In this document: positions 55,607 to 64,000 of the stretch, one piece after another
Layout: each line of letters begins with the position of its first letter
Numbering within the stretch: the first letter of the stretch is position 1
NCBI RefSeq assembly: GCF_902506105.1
Contig: NZ_LR733304.1
Coordinates: 806,001 to 870,000, forward strand
Length of the DNA stretch: 64,000 nucleotides
Origin: Aeromicrobium sp. 9AM
GTDB lineage: Bacteria; Actinomycetota; Actinomycetes; Propionibacteriales; Nocardioidaceae
Direction of reading: 5' to 3'
Notes under the pieces: model-generated
The model's database searches: none
What the model was told of the DNA's origin: nothing
What the model saw: the letters and a program-made list of their open reading frames with translations, nothing else
Program-made: the position numbers and the translations under genes

Positions 55607-56029
55607 TCAGCGGTCGCGGTCGGCCAGGATGCGCAGGGCGATGATGCCGAGTGCGAGGCCGTGCCCGATCACGAGCGTCAGGCCGTGGTCGATGACGGTC
55701 GCGATGAACCGACCGATCAGCCCGACATCCTTGGCCAGCCCGTCGACGTGGATCGCCGACGACCGGAACATGCAGACCAGCAGGAGGCTGCCGATCAGCA
55801 GCGCCGGAGGAAGCACGCCGGCGGAGAACAACGAACGTACGTCGACAGCCAGCGGCACCGTCACGGCGATCAGCACGAAGCCGACGGAGAACAGCAGCCC
55901 GAGTCGGCCGTCCCCAAGGTCGAGGCCGATCACGACAGCCATCGCGAAGCACGCAGCGACGATCGCCTGGCGGGCGCTGAGATCGCGTCGGGCCATGGCT
56001 GCGGGTGTGCGGGACACCGCCTGCGACAT
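55607..56029 (-). CDS. Small polytopic membrane protein (DUF6542-like)
   Basis: This 140-residue protein has four hydrophobic segments and little else. Its size, the start ARRDLSARQAIVAACFA and location between ispH and ychF resemble DUF6542 proteins of actinobacteria, whose function is unknown. The family name is a memory-based suggestion. It is divergent from the first GNAT gene. Confidence 0.68.
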   Translation of the reverse strand: MSQAVSRTPAAMARRDLSARQAIVAACFAMAVVIGLDLGDGRLGLLFSVGFVLIAVTVPLAVDVRSLFSAGVLPPALLIGSLLLVCMFRSSAIHVDGLAKDVGLIGRFIATVIDHGLTLVIGHGLALGIIALRILADRDR

Positions 56030-56111
56030 GCTTCTGACGGTAGTTCACTGCCATGACAAGAACCCGGCATTGCGGTGGGTGTCGCCCCGACGGCCCTTCG
56101 TCCCCGCCTGA

Positions 56112-56126
56112 TAGAACCGAGACGTG
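56112..56126 (+). promoter_or_regulatory. Leaderless promoter of the GNAT pair
   Basis: TAGAAC (56112-56117) ends 6 nt before GTG 56124. Confidence 0.4.
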
Positions 56127-56675
56127 GACGCAACGATCGAGACCGCCCGCCTGATCCTCCGCCCGTACGCCGACAGCGACGCCGACCGCATCCTCGACAT
56201 CCACAGCCGCCTCGAGGTCATCCGCTGGCTCGGCAACCCGCCGTTCGTGCCGATGGCGTCGCGCGACGAGGCGCTCGTACGCATGAAGGAGTGGCGTGAG
56301 CGCGACGCCCAGGGGGAGCACACCGTGCACCTGGCGATCGAGCCGCGTGAGACCGGCGTGCTGGCCGGGGGAGTGGCGATGACGCCGCTGCCCGAGGACC
56401 CCGAGGGTCGCTACGAGGTCGGCTGGCACCTGCACCCGGATGCTGCGGGCCACGGCTATGCGAGCGAGGGTGCCACGGCGCTGCTCGACGCTGCGTTCGC
56501 GAACGGCCTCGACGAGGTCTGGTGCACGATGTATCCCGACAACGAGGCCTCGGCCCGCGTCGCCCAGCGCATCGGGCTCACCGACCTGGGGATCCTGCCG
56601 GACCGTTGGTACGGCGGCGACTCCCACCTGTTCCACATGACCCGAGAAGGATGGCTGGCACGTGATCGAGACTGA
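56124..56675 (+). CDS. GNAT family N-acetyltransferase, copy 1
   Basis: This 183-residue protein has the RimJ/RimL-type GNAT fold: TARLILRPYADSDADRI at the start and the acetyl-CoA loop HPDAAGHGYASEGATALL, then NEASARVAQRIGL. It probably acetylates a protein N-terminus or small molecule. It overlaps the next gene by 14 nt, and the two proteins are related. Confidence 0.9.
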   Translation: MDATIETARLILRPYADSDADRILDIHSRLEVIRWLGNPPFVPMASRDEALVRMKEWRERDAQGEHTVHLAIEPRETGVLAGGVAMTPLPEDPEGRYEVGWHLHPDAAGHGYASEGATALLDAAFANGLDEVWCTMYPDNEASARVAQRIGLTDLGILPDRWYGGDSHLFHMTREGWLARDRD

Positions 56676-57186
56676 GCGGCTGACGCTGCGGCACTTCACC
56701 CCCGACGACGCGGACTTCCTCTACGACGTCTTCCGCCGGCCCGAGGTGGCCCGGTGGAGCGGTGAGGGCGAACCCATGGCCGACCGCGACGCGGCACTCA
56801 GGCACATCGCGGGCCAGCCCAAGCGCGCCGGCGACCACCCGGCCGCCGGCATCTTCCACGTCAGCGTCACAGCGACCGGCACCCCGGCAGGCCTGGTCCT
56901 GTTCGCGCCGCTGCCGTCCAGCGAGGGTGTCGGCCGCGACGACATGGAGGTCGGCTGGCACTTCCACCCCGACGCGTGGGGCCACGGCTATGCCACCGAG
57001 GCGGCGCAGGCGCTCGTCGACCGCGGGTTCGCCGCCGGACTGGCCGAGATCTATGCCGTGACCCACCCGGACAACGTTGCCTCCCAGGCCGTCTGCCGGC
57101 GACTCGGCATGACGGATCTGGGCCTGAGGTCGGAGTGGTACGACGTGGAGCTCCGCGCGTTTCGCCTCGATCACCCGGGCGAGTAG
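56662..57186 (+). CDS. GNAT family N-acetyltransferase, copy 2
   Basis: This 174-residue protein has the same plan as its upstream neighbour (ETERLTLRHFTPDDADFL, HPDAWGHGYATEAAQALV, NVASQAVCRRLGMTDLGL), so the pair arose by tandem duplication. It starts at GTG 56662 inside the previous gene. Its end overlaps the convergent hydrolase gene by 16 nt. Confidence 0.9.
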   Translation: MIETERLTLRHFTPDDADFLYDVFRRPEVARWSGEGEPMADRDAALRHIAGQPKRAGDHPAAGIFHVSVTATGTPAGLVLFAPLPSSEGVGRDDMEVGWHFHPDAWGHGYATEAAQALVDRGFAAGLAEIYAVTHPDNVASQAVCRRLGMTDLGLRSEWYDVELRAFRLDHPGE

Positions 57187-58016
57187 GACATCGTCCGGAT
57201 CTCGTCGGCGACCCGCTCCGGCTCGTCGAGCGGCACGAACGTACGTCCGCCGTCGACCTCCACGAGCTCGGCGTTGTCGCCGAAGGCCTCGCGCAGGCGT
57301 TGACCGTCGGCGAGCTTGAAGAACCGGTCGGCGTTGCCCCACACCAGGCGTACGGGCTTGCCGAACGTGTTGAGCCGGGTCGAGACGTCGAGCAGGTCGG
57401 CCGGCTTGACCTTGCGGAGGAACTTCGAGGTGTCGCGGCGCACTGCGGTGTCTCGCAGGCACGGCGTGATCCAGCGGGTGGTCAGCGTCGGGTCGAGCGG
57501 CTTGGCGACGAGCCCGCCGTAACCCAGCATCGAGTGCCGCAGCATCCGCGGCCGCATCGACGCCATCATCGTGCGCAGGCGCATGGGGCTCCGGCCGACC
57601 TTGAACAGCACCTCGAACGGCGGGGGCGGGAACTTGTCGAACGCGTCGCAGTTGGTCAGCACGAGCCGGCCGATGCGGGAGTGGTCGGTGTCGATGAGGA
57701 ACTGGCACAGCGCGCCACCGGTGTCGTTGCCCACGAGGGTCACGTCGGTGAGGTCGAGCGCGGCGATGAAGTCGTTGATCAGCCGCGCCACGTCCTGAGG
57801 GGAGAGGTCGGCGTCGAGTGCGATCGGGTGCGACCCGAGCGGCAGGTCGGGAGCGTACGACCGGATGCCCTGTGCGGCGAGCGCGTCGGCGACACCGGTC
57901 CACAGCTCGTGGTTGACCAGGAATCCGTGGACGAACACCACCGGCGGCGCCGCGCTGTCGTCCGGTCCGGCGACCCGGTAGTGGACGTGGCCGAACGGTG
58001 TGTCGATGGTCGCCAT
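57171..58016 (-). CDS. Alpha/beta hydrolase with Asp nucleophile (haloalkane dehalogenase/epoxide hydrolase-like)
   Basis: This 281-residue protein has FVHGFLVNHELW (oxyanion region), the elbow VGNDTGG in which Asp98 replaces the usual Ser, and a C-terminal VDGGRTFVPLDEPE. An Asp nucleophile is the mark of haloalkane dehalogenases and epoxide hydrolases. The expected catalytic His near the C-terminus reads TFV rather than HF, so activity on either substrate class is uncertain. GAGGAG precedes ATG 58016. It is divergent from a TetR gene, its likely regulator. Confidence 0.85.
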   Translation of the reverse strand: MATIDTPFGHVHYRVAGPDDSAAPPVVFVHGFLVNHELWTGVADALAAQGIRSYAPDLPLGSHPIALDADLSPQDVARLINDFIAALDLTDVTLVGNDTGGALCQFLIDTDHSRIGRLVLTNCDAFDKFPPPPFEVLFKVGRSPMRLRTMMASMRPRMLRHSMLGYGGLVAKPLDPTLTTRWITPCLRDTAVRRDTSKFLRKVKPADLLDVSTRLNTFGKPVRLVWGNADRFFKLADGQRLREAFGDNAELVEVDGGRTFVPLDEPERVADEIRTMSYSPG

Positions 58017-58061
58017 GATTCTCCTCGATGAGTAGTCTGAAGCCGTGACCCAACTAACATA

Positions 58062-58076
58062 CATACAGTCTGTATG
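58062..58076. promoter_or_regulatory. TetR operator overlapping the tetR start codon
   Basis: CATACAGTCTGTATG is a perfect palindrome (6-bp arms, 3-nt centre) whose last three bases are the ATG of the tetR gene. It lies between the divergent hydrolase and tetR genes and is preceded by another CATA. Binding would block tetR expression directly and probably the hydrolase promoter. Confidence 0.75.
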
Positions 58077-58679
58077 AAAGATCAACGGCGTACGCAAGCC
58101 GATCGGTCGGCTGCCACTAGGGACGCGCTCGTACGGGCGGCGCGCCCCCTGTTCGCGTCCGACGGGTTCGGTGGGGTCAGCGCCGAGGCGATCGCCCGCG
58201 CGGCCGGCGTCACCCGGGGCGCGATGTATCACCAGTTCGCCGACAAGACCGAGGTCTATGCCGCCGTCCTCGAGGTCATCGAGGACGAGGTCATGGAGCG
58301 CATCAGCACCGGCATCGCCGAGGCCGGGCACGACGACATCGTCGAGATCATGAAGGTCGGCGCGAAGATCTGGCTCGACGCGTGTGCCGAGCCGGCCGTC
58401 CACAAGATCGTGCTGATCGAGGCGCCGTCGGTGCTCGGCTGGGAGCGCTGGCGTGAGGTCAGCATGCGGCACGGCATGGGCATGGTGCAGGCGCTGCTCG
58501 AGAGCGCGATCGAGACCGGACGCATCCGCAAGCAGCCGGTGGCTCCGCTGGCCCACGTGCTGATCGGAGCGCTCGACGAGGCGGCGATCTACCTCGCCCG
58601 CTCCGACGGCTCCGCGCAGGCGCGCCAGGAGGTCGACGACATCATCGATCGGCTCGTCGACGCGGTCATCGCCGGATGA
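58074..58679 (+). CDS. TetR family transcriptional regulator
   Basis: This 201-residue regulator has the TetR helix-turn-helix (residues 10-60: LFASDGFGGVSAEAIARAAG, then VTRGAMYHQFADKTEVYAAV) and an all-helical ligand-binding domain. It is divergent from the Asp-nucleophile hydrolase with a 57-nt gap that contains a perfect dyad, so hydrolase control and autoregulation are likely. The inducer is unknown. Confidence 0.93.
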   Translation: MKDQRRTQADRSAATRDALVRAARPLFASDGFGGVSAEAIARAAGVTRGAMYHQFADKTEVYAAVLEVIEDEVMERISTGIAEAGHDDIVEIMKVGAKIWLDACAEPAVHKIVLIEAPSVLGWERWREVSMRHGMGMVQALLESAIETGRIRKQPVAPLAHVLIGALDEAAIYLARSDGSAQARQEVDDIIDRLVDAVIAG

Positions 58680-58712
58680 CCGACCGCGCTCGGTGACTGC
58701 GGCGGTTGCCCG

Positions 58713-58726
58713 TACGATTGATCCTC

Positions 58727-58729
<3 letters not shown>
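58713..58729 (+). promoter_or_regulatory. Promoter of ychF
   Basis: TACGAT (58713-58718) ends 8 nt before GTG 58727; the transcript would be leaderless or nearly so. Confidence 0.45.
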
Positions 58730-59815
<1,086 letters not shown>

Positions 59816-59841
59816 CCCCTCGACCAGAAGGCGAGGTGTCC

Positions 59842-61089
59842 ATGAGCGGTGTGATCGTCTTCGACCGTGAGAACAGCTGGCTTCCGAAGGTGATTCGCGA
59901 TCGCGAGGGCCTGCGACTCGAGTTCGCCGGGGGAGCCGATGCTCTGCATGATCCGCGGACATTCAGCATTCCGATCGAGGAACAGCACCTCGCGGTGCTC
60001 CGGGCGGACCTGGGGAGGCACGTGATCCTGTGGAGCGCGATGAGGCCCCTGTGCGATGCGGCCGGGATCCGCGATCCGCTGGATGATGGTGTCGCCGTCG
60101 CTCTGCTCGACCCGATCCTTCTTGCACCTGCCGATGAGGTGGATACGTTCCTCCAGCACACGAGATGGGAGCGGGTTCTGCTGGTCGCCCACGGCGCCAG
60201 CATCGACCTGCTCGAGAGCGGCCGGATCGTCGAATCCACGAGTGCGGCGACGGAGAGCGCGGACTGGCCGAGGGCACAGAAATATCACGCGGATCAGAAT
60301 CGCGCACGGCGCGGCGTGACGCTCTCTTCGCTCGACGCCGCGATCCTGAAGTTCACTGGGCAGTACGTTCACGGTTCGACGATCCCGCACCGCGACCCTG
60401 GGGCCGTCGAACCTGCGCTGTTGCCCATGGTGCTGGGAGTGATCGCTACCGCGGAGCGGGCGGGCGCGGGGATGAGCATCGCCCGAGATCCCCGACGCGG
60501 AAAGCGCGGCACCGACAAGCAGGACTGGACGCGGATGGAAGCGGTGGTTGATGCAGCCGTGCGAGGCGCGTATCCGGAGCTTGCTGATGATGCGGTGAGG
60601 ACCGTGAGCTTCTTGATGTGTTCTGAGGCGGTGGATCGCGCTCGAAATCAGCCGTTCGATGTCGACGACACATTGGCCGAAGCAGCTTCCCCGTCGCGCG
60701 AGCGCACACTGACCTTCACCGACGACATGAATGGCGAGAGGAAATGGAGCCCGGGCGACGATCGGTCTGCTGCCGAGGCGTTCTGGGAGTTCGTCGCTGA
60801 ACTGATCGGCTCCCGGAACGAGGTGTTCACCCTCGAGGACGAGCCGCTGGGCGAGGGGATCCAGCTCCACTTCTATGCGGACTCCATCGCCCGAGTCGAA
60901 ACTGTATCGACGGGAGAGCACCGGGTCGAGTACGGCCTCGTCGATGACCTCGCCCACTACCGGGCAATGGTGCGCGAGTACGTCGCTGGTGGATTCGACG
61001 CCTTGGACGGGCTGGCGCAATGGATGTCTGACAACTCCGAGTTTGAAGAGGCACGTCGACGACGCGATGGCCGTGATCGACGCGCCTAG
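59842..61089 (+). CDS. Uncharacterised protein (DUF6357-like)
   Basis: This 415-residue cytosolic protein has no signal or membrane helix. Phrases such as HLAVLRADLGRHVILWSAM, LKFTGQYVHGSTIP and RDPRRGKRGTDKQDW seem to match actinobacterial DUF6357 proteins as I remember them, but I cannot check. No catalytic motif is evident. ATG 59842 follows GAGG; GTG 59836 is an alternative. Codon use is less GC-extreme than upstream genes, marking the start of the probable island. Confidence 0.68.
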   Translation: MSGVIVFDRENSWLPKVIRDREGLRLEFAGGADALHDPRTFSIPIEEQHLAVLRADLGRHVILWSAMRPLCDAAGIRDPLDDGVAVALLDPILLAPADEVDTFLQHTRWERVLLVAHGASIDLLESGRIVESTSAATESADWPRAQKYHADQNRARRGVTLSSLDAAILKFTGQYVHGSTIPHRDPGAVEPALLPMVLGVIATAERAGAGMSIARDPRRGKRGTDKQDWTRMEAVVDAAVRGAYPELADDAVRTVSFLMCSEAVDRARNQPFDVDDTLAEAASPSRERTLTFTDDMNGERKWSPGDDRSAAEAFWEFVAELIGSRNEVFTLEDEPLGEGIQLHFYADSIARVETVSTGEHRVEYGLVDDLAHYRAMVREYVAGGFDALDGLAQWMSDNSEFEEARRRRDGRDRRA

Positions 61090-61249
61090 ACGTCAAGCCG
61101 CGGTTACGGCCGAACAGCATGCCCGAGCTTTCGGGTCTCGATGACACATTTGCGGGGGGAATGACGCAAGGGCCATTAGCGGAGGTGGAGATGCCGTTGC
61201 TGCGCTCGGCTTATCGAGCTCGTCGACGCCTCGACACTAGGCTTCAGCC

Positions 61250-61636
61250 ATGTCTCAGCAGGAAAGTCTGACTTGTCGCCGCTGCGGTGGGAGCGTCCGC
61301 AACGCAGACGATGGTCGCAACATCTTTGAGCACATGCACTACGTGTGCTTCCACTACGAGTTCGAGCACGGCGACGAGGATGTTGACTTCGATTGCGGAA
61401 GCCCTGGATGCCCATCCGGCATGCTGCCCCCGATCGCCCCGAGTCCCGCTGCCGAAGCAGCGCTCGACGAAGTCACAGACGCCCTTCGTGACCCGTACTC
61501 GGCTGACGCTTGGCACGTCGACCGGAGAACCCCATCGTCGCTGGCCCTTACTCGCGGCAGTGACAGCTTTCTAGTCGTAATAACCGACGCGCCACCCGAT
61601 CGCGATAGCGGCATCGGATCAGTGGCCGGCGGGTGA
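61250..61636 (+). CDS. Small Cys-rich protein with zinc-ribbon-like start
   Basis: This 128-residue protein begins with CRRCGG and has further cysteines in HYVCFHYEFEHG and FDCGSPGCPSG, consistent with one zinc site. The rest is soluble and acidic, with a short strand-rich end. I do not recognise the family. It lies between two accessory genes on the same strand, with a 160-nt upstream gap in which I see nothing clear. Confidence 0.6.
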   Translation: MSQQESLTCRRCGGSVRNADDGRNIFEHMHYVCFHYEFEHGDEDVDFDCGSPGCPSGMLPPIAPSPAAEAALDEVTDALRDPYSADAWHVDRRTPSSLALTRGSDSFLVVITDAPPDRDSGIGSVAGG

Positions 61637-61739
61637 CGATCGCGCTGGAGTGGGACAGGTCAGCGCGTCACCTGATCGTGCAGCAGTCCCTCACATCGAG
61701 TGCTTCGTCTGCGCCGCAGCGCATGGGACTATGGCGCCC

Positions 61740-62894
61740 ATGGGCCGTTCAGGGAATCCTGCGAAGCGCGCACTTCACGATTCTGCTCTTGCGCGCGCGA
61801 CGGCGAAGGAACCGGCTTCTGTGCTCAAGGCAACCTTCTACTGTGATGAGAGTGGCTACACCGGCGCGAACTGGGCGGATGCGGATCAGCCGGTCTTCGT
61901 ACAGGGTGGCTGGCTAATCATGCATAGAGAGCGGCGGGAAATTCTCGACGAAGTCGTCACTCTAAAGGAGCGATTCAGCCTTCGAGCCGAGGAGTTGAAA
62001 TGGGTCAGGGTCGCAAGGCGAAGAGACTCTTCGGCCGTCTACCGCGCCTTCTTCGAATTGATGCTCAGGCATGGAGCTCTTCCGTTCTTCTTTGTAATGG
62101 ACAAGGACTTTCTCCTGGCAGCCAAGACGGTCGAGACGTTCTTCGACCCCGCCTACAATCACCACTTCACGGACGGTTTCACTGGGGCCTCGGAGGAGAA
62201 GAAGCAACTCGTTGAGATGCTTCTACCCGCGCGGGAGATCTTGGATGAGTTCGCCTCTCTACACCACGGAGGGGTCGTGCCGCCTCGCGAGCGAGTTAGG
62301 GATCTCGCCGAGATGATCGCCGACTGGTTTGAACTTGGAGGCGCGCCATGGATCGCTGAGACTCAGCGACACTATTCAGATGATCAACTCGACGATCTCA
62401 GAAGCGAGTTCGGGGCGACCAATTCTATGAGAAGCACGACCGGGCACTCGCTGCCAGGGCTCATGCAACTCTTGGAGAATTTCTTGCGGCCACGCGCTAT
62501 CGCGCTCGGCATTTTGCATGACAATCTGACTCGCTTCGATGATGTGATCGAATTCGTGCGCCGGTTGCTCCGTCCGTCTAGACCGCGAGATTCCATGCCA
62601 GTCGGCAGTGGCTCGTTCTACTTCTCCATGCCGACCGTGACTGGATTCGATCTTGTTGATTCGAAGTCCGAGCCCTTTGTTCAGCTCGCCGATCTCCTGT
62701 GCGGATTCGTTCGTACAGTCTTCACGAAGATCAGGAACGGCGAGGAGCTGGAAGACGACGAATTGGCGATTTGTGCTGACATTGCAATGGTGCATCACGA
62801 ATACCATTGCTGGGACGCGAATATGCCTGAGGCAATGTGGGAATCGTTTGCTGCGCAGGGATGGGCCGAACTCCGGAGACGTTTCGGGTCGTAG
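61740..62894 (+). CDS. DUF3800 family protein
   Basis: This protein of about 384 residues has the DUF3800 marks: FYCDESGYTGANWADADQP near the N-terminus (RNase H-like first acidic residues) and SKSEPFVQLADLLCGFVRTV near the C-terminus. DUF3800 proteins are predicted nuclease-like and are frequent in mobile and defence islands. The start is uncertain: ATG 61740 lies about 7 nt after GACTAT, while ATG 61731 and GTG 61821 are alternatives. Single-line GC counts here are about 48-57%, well below the window average. Confidence 0.8.
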   Translation: MGRSGNPAKRALHDSALARATAKEPASVLKATFYCDESGYTGANWADADQPVFVQGGWLIMHRERREILDEVVTLKERFSLRAEELKWVRVARRRDSSAVYRAFFELMLRHGALPFFFVMDKDFLLAAKTVETFFDPAYNHHFTDGFTGASEEKKQLVEMLLPAREILDEFASLHHGGVVPPRERVRDLAEMIADWFELGGAPWIAETQRHYSDDQLDDLRSEFGATNSMRSTTGHSLPGLMQLLENFLRPRAIALGILHDNLTRFDDVIEFVRRLLRPSRPRDSMPVGSGSFYFSMPTVTGFDLVDSKSEPFVQLADLLCGFVRTVFTKIRNGEELEDDELAICADIAMVHHEYHCWDANMPEAMWESFAAQGWAELRRRFGS

Positions 62895-63089
62895 CACGAC
62901 GAGCGTCTGGCCTCGGAGGTGGAGTTTATAGCCGGCGTGCCTGAATTTCCGGCGCCGCGATACATCAACACGGGATCCGGGCCGGTGGCCGTCTCGAATG
63001 ACGCCCCTCAGGTAACAGCATGTTGGCATGATGGACTTTTAGTCACCAGACACGACCGTAACGGGCGGGACCCCGCGCGCCCTGTCCGA

Positions 63090-63860
63090 TCAGTCATTCG
63101 TTCCGCCTCTTCGATATGGCTGAACGTTGGTCCCGTTCTTCTTGGTGTACCCACTGACGCCATGCGCCCCGGGCGACTGACGGCCTCCAGTTGGAAGATC
63201 GGTGCCGGGGGCCGATGCCGCCCTCATGGATGGCTGAGTCGAGGGTGCGCGGGTGCGATTTGACCCGGCGCGGTTGAGCGCTCCCGTAGCCACTGTGGCG
63301 ATGACAGAAACGGTCAAAGCCCTCACGCGCGGATCCTTCGACGCCTGCTGGACAGCGCGCTGCAGTGAATGAGTCCACCGTCGCAAACTGCCCGTTGAGG
63401 CCGCAGTCGCGTTCGGAGAACTCGTAACTTCTTTCTCGTCACCGGACGTCTGCGTGCTCGATGCGTTAGGGGAATCGACATACAGCGGATTCGTGAGTAT
63501 CAACTCGACGCACGGCTGGGGAGGGCTGTTTCCGAAGTCCGACATCACCTTCAACGCTGGGTCGTAATAGCCGTTGGTCTGATTCGTCCAATTGCCGCCA
63601 TGAGCGGCGAGGTGTTCTCGGCGGGAGAGGAATTGGATGTTTCGTGGGTCATCCCGATACTCAGGATGCGCCGAGAAACTTTTCATGTGCTGGCCTTCCA
63701 AGGCCAGGCCCTTGTCGTCGTAGGCTTTGCCCTTTTCCACGATCTGTTTCTGCTGCTCCTCCGGCCAGTCACGAGTCCCTTTGCCTTCGAGCACTAGACG
63801 CTTCTCGTTCTCCCATGCTTCCCTGATCGCGCGACTGGATGCTGCAGTTCTACTCGACAT
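63090..63860 (-). CDS. HNH/GH-E-like nuclease domain protein, possible toxin
   Basis: This 256-residue protein has an N-terminal nuclease-like domain with the motif LEGQHMKSFSAHPEY, NIQFLSRREHLAAHGGNW and NGYYDP, which resembles HNH/GH-E-type nuclease toxins where the first His pairs with the later His/Asn. A low-complexity C-terminal half contains a weak hydrophobic stretch (LTVSVIATVATGAL) and a Ser/Thr/Pro-rich tail. ATG 63860 overlaps the stop of the upstream gene as TGATG, so the two are coupled. Its target is unknown. Confidence 0.62.
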   Translation of the reverse strand: MSSRTAASSRAIREAWENEKRLVLEGKGTRDWPEEQQKQIVEKGKAYDDKGLALEGQHMKSFSAHPEYRDDPRNIQFLSRREHLAAHGGNWTNQTNGYYDPALKVMSDFGNSPPQPCVELILTNPLYVDSPNASSTQTSGDEKEVTSSPNATAASTGSLRRWTHSLQRAVQQASKDPRVRALTVSVIATVATGALNRAGSNRTRAPSTQPSMRAASAPGTDLPTGGRQSPGAHGVSGYTKKNGTNVQPYRRGGTND

Positions 63861-64000
63861 CAATCTTCACCGGCGCCAACAACGGCAGCCAAACTGTTCA
63901 GAAAGGTGAAGAAGTCGGGGAAGGACTCGTCGTCTTCGATCCTTGCGGCCTCATGGTTATAGATCGAAATTCGCTCACCTGATCTCTGACACAAGACTGG
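63860..64000 (-). CDS. C-terminal part of a probable SUKH/SMI1-type immunity protein (truncated by window edge)
   Basis: The last 46 codons are open to the window edge and end at TGA 63862-63860. The text SGERISIYNHEAARIEDDE followed by SFPDFFTFLNSL resembles the C-terminus of SMI1/KNR4 (SUKH) proteins, many of which neutralise nuclease toxins. It is joined to the nuclease gene by a one-base stop/start overlap. The rest of the gene lies outside this window, so the family is a guess. Confidence 0.5.
   Translation of the reverse strand, partial: PVLCQRSGERISIYNHEAARIEDDESFPDFFTFLNSLAAVVGAGED

Noticed and set aside
62919..63263. 114-codon plus-strand frame
   Set aside because: It overlaps the nuclease gene antisense, has no ribosome site and its protein text is not globular.

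Overview
The window looks like a chromosomal segment of a high-GC actinobacterium, most likely a Nocardioidaceae-type genus (Nocardioides/Aeromicrobium-like). The evidence is about 70% GC over most of its length, frequent GTG starts, many genes that look leaderless (a TANNNT -10 box 6-8 nt before the start codon), a mycothiol conjugate amidase (Mca) with its DUF4307/GreA neighbours, the glpX-DUF4245-xseB-xseA-ispH block, a DUF222-HNH (13E12-type) gene with an actinobacterial LexA box, and an LpqY/SugABC-like sugar importer. I see no rRNA, tRNA, CRISPR array, IS element or prophage.

Layout. 0-9 kb: a LysR regulator divergent from a cysteine-dioxygenase-type cupin that is coupled to a two-component system whose kinase is fused in frame to a DUF4173-type membrane domain; then MsrA, an ankyrin lipoprotein, an AI-2E family membrane protein and a YjbR protein. 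9-19 kb: a DHA2 drug exporter with its MarR regulator, a nucleoside deaminase, threonine dehydratase, an HD protein, GreA, DUF4307, an SDR, Mca, a CDF cation exporter, two tandem DUF3224 proteins and an AraC regulator. 19-28 kb: a Pnkp/Hen1 RNA-repair operon, a DUF255 thioredoxin-fold protein, hemolysin III, a cis-prenyltransferase and the SOS-boxed DUF222-HNH gene. 28-36.5 kb: PIN-PhoH (PhoH2), an MFS exporter, and a tightly overlapping sugar ABC operon (lipoprotein, two permeases, a motif-degenerate ATPase, DUF2079). 36.5-46 kb: fumarase, small enzymes, a DipZ-like redoxin, the molybdate operon (regulator-modA-modB-modC), a hydrolase, GlpX and DUF4245. 46-60 kb: a duplicated RecB/Cas4-like nuclease, exonuclease VII, IspH, gamma-glutamyltransferase, a CaCA antiporter, an Na+/H+ antiporter with a UBP zinc finger, two GNATs, a dehalogenase-like hydrolase with its TetR, and YchF.

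After YchF (about 59.8 kb) composition changes: GC falls, the hexamer CGTACG that is very common elsewhere disappears, and genes become accessory (a DUF6357-like protein, a Cys-rich small protein, DUF3800, an HNH/GH-E-like nuclease behind the tail of a probable immunity protein). This looks like the edge of an acquired defence/toxin-immunity island.

Intergenic spaces hold several repeat families: a ~98-bp hairpin element at about 8.7 kb with an inverted copy at 52.2 kb and a degraded copy at 27.9 kb, triloop mini-hairpins at 52.4-52.5 kb, 22-bp tandem repeats at 36.5 kb, and a CTGGGCC-type repeat at 5.4 and 13.3 kb.
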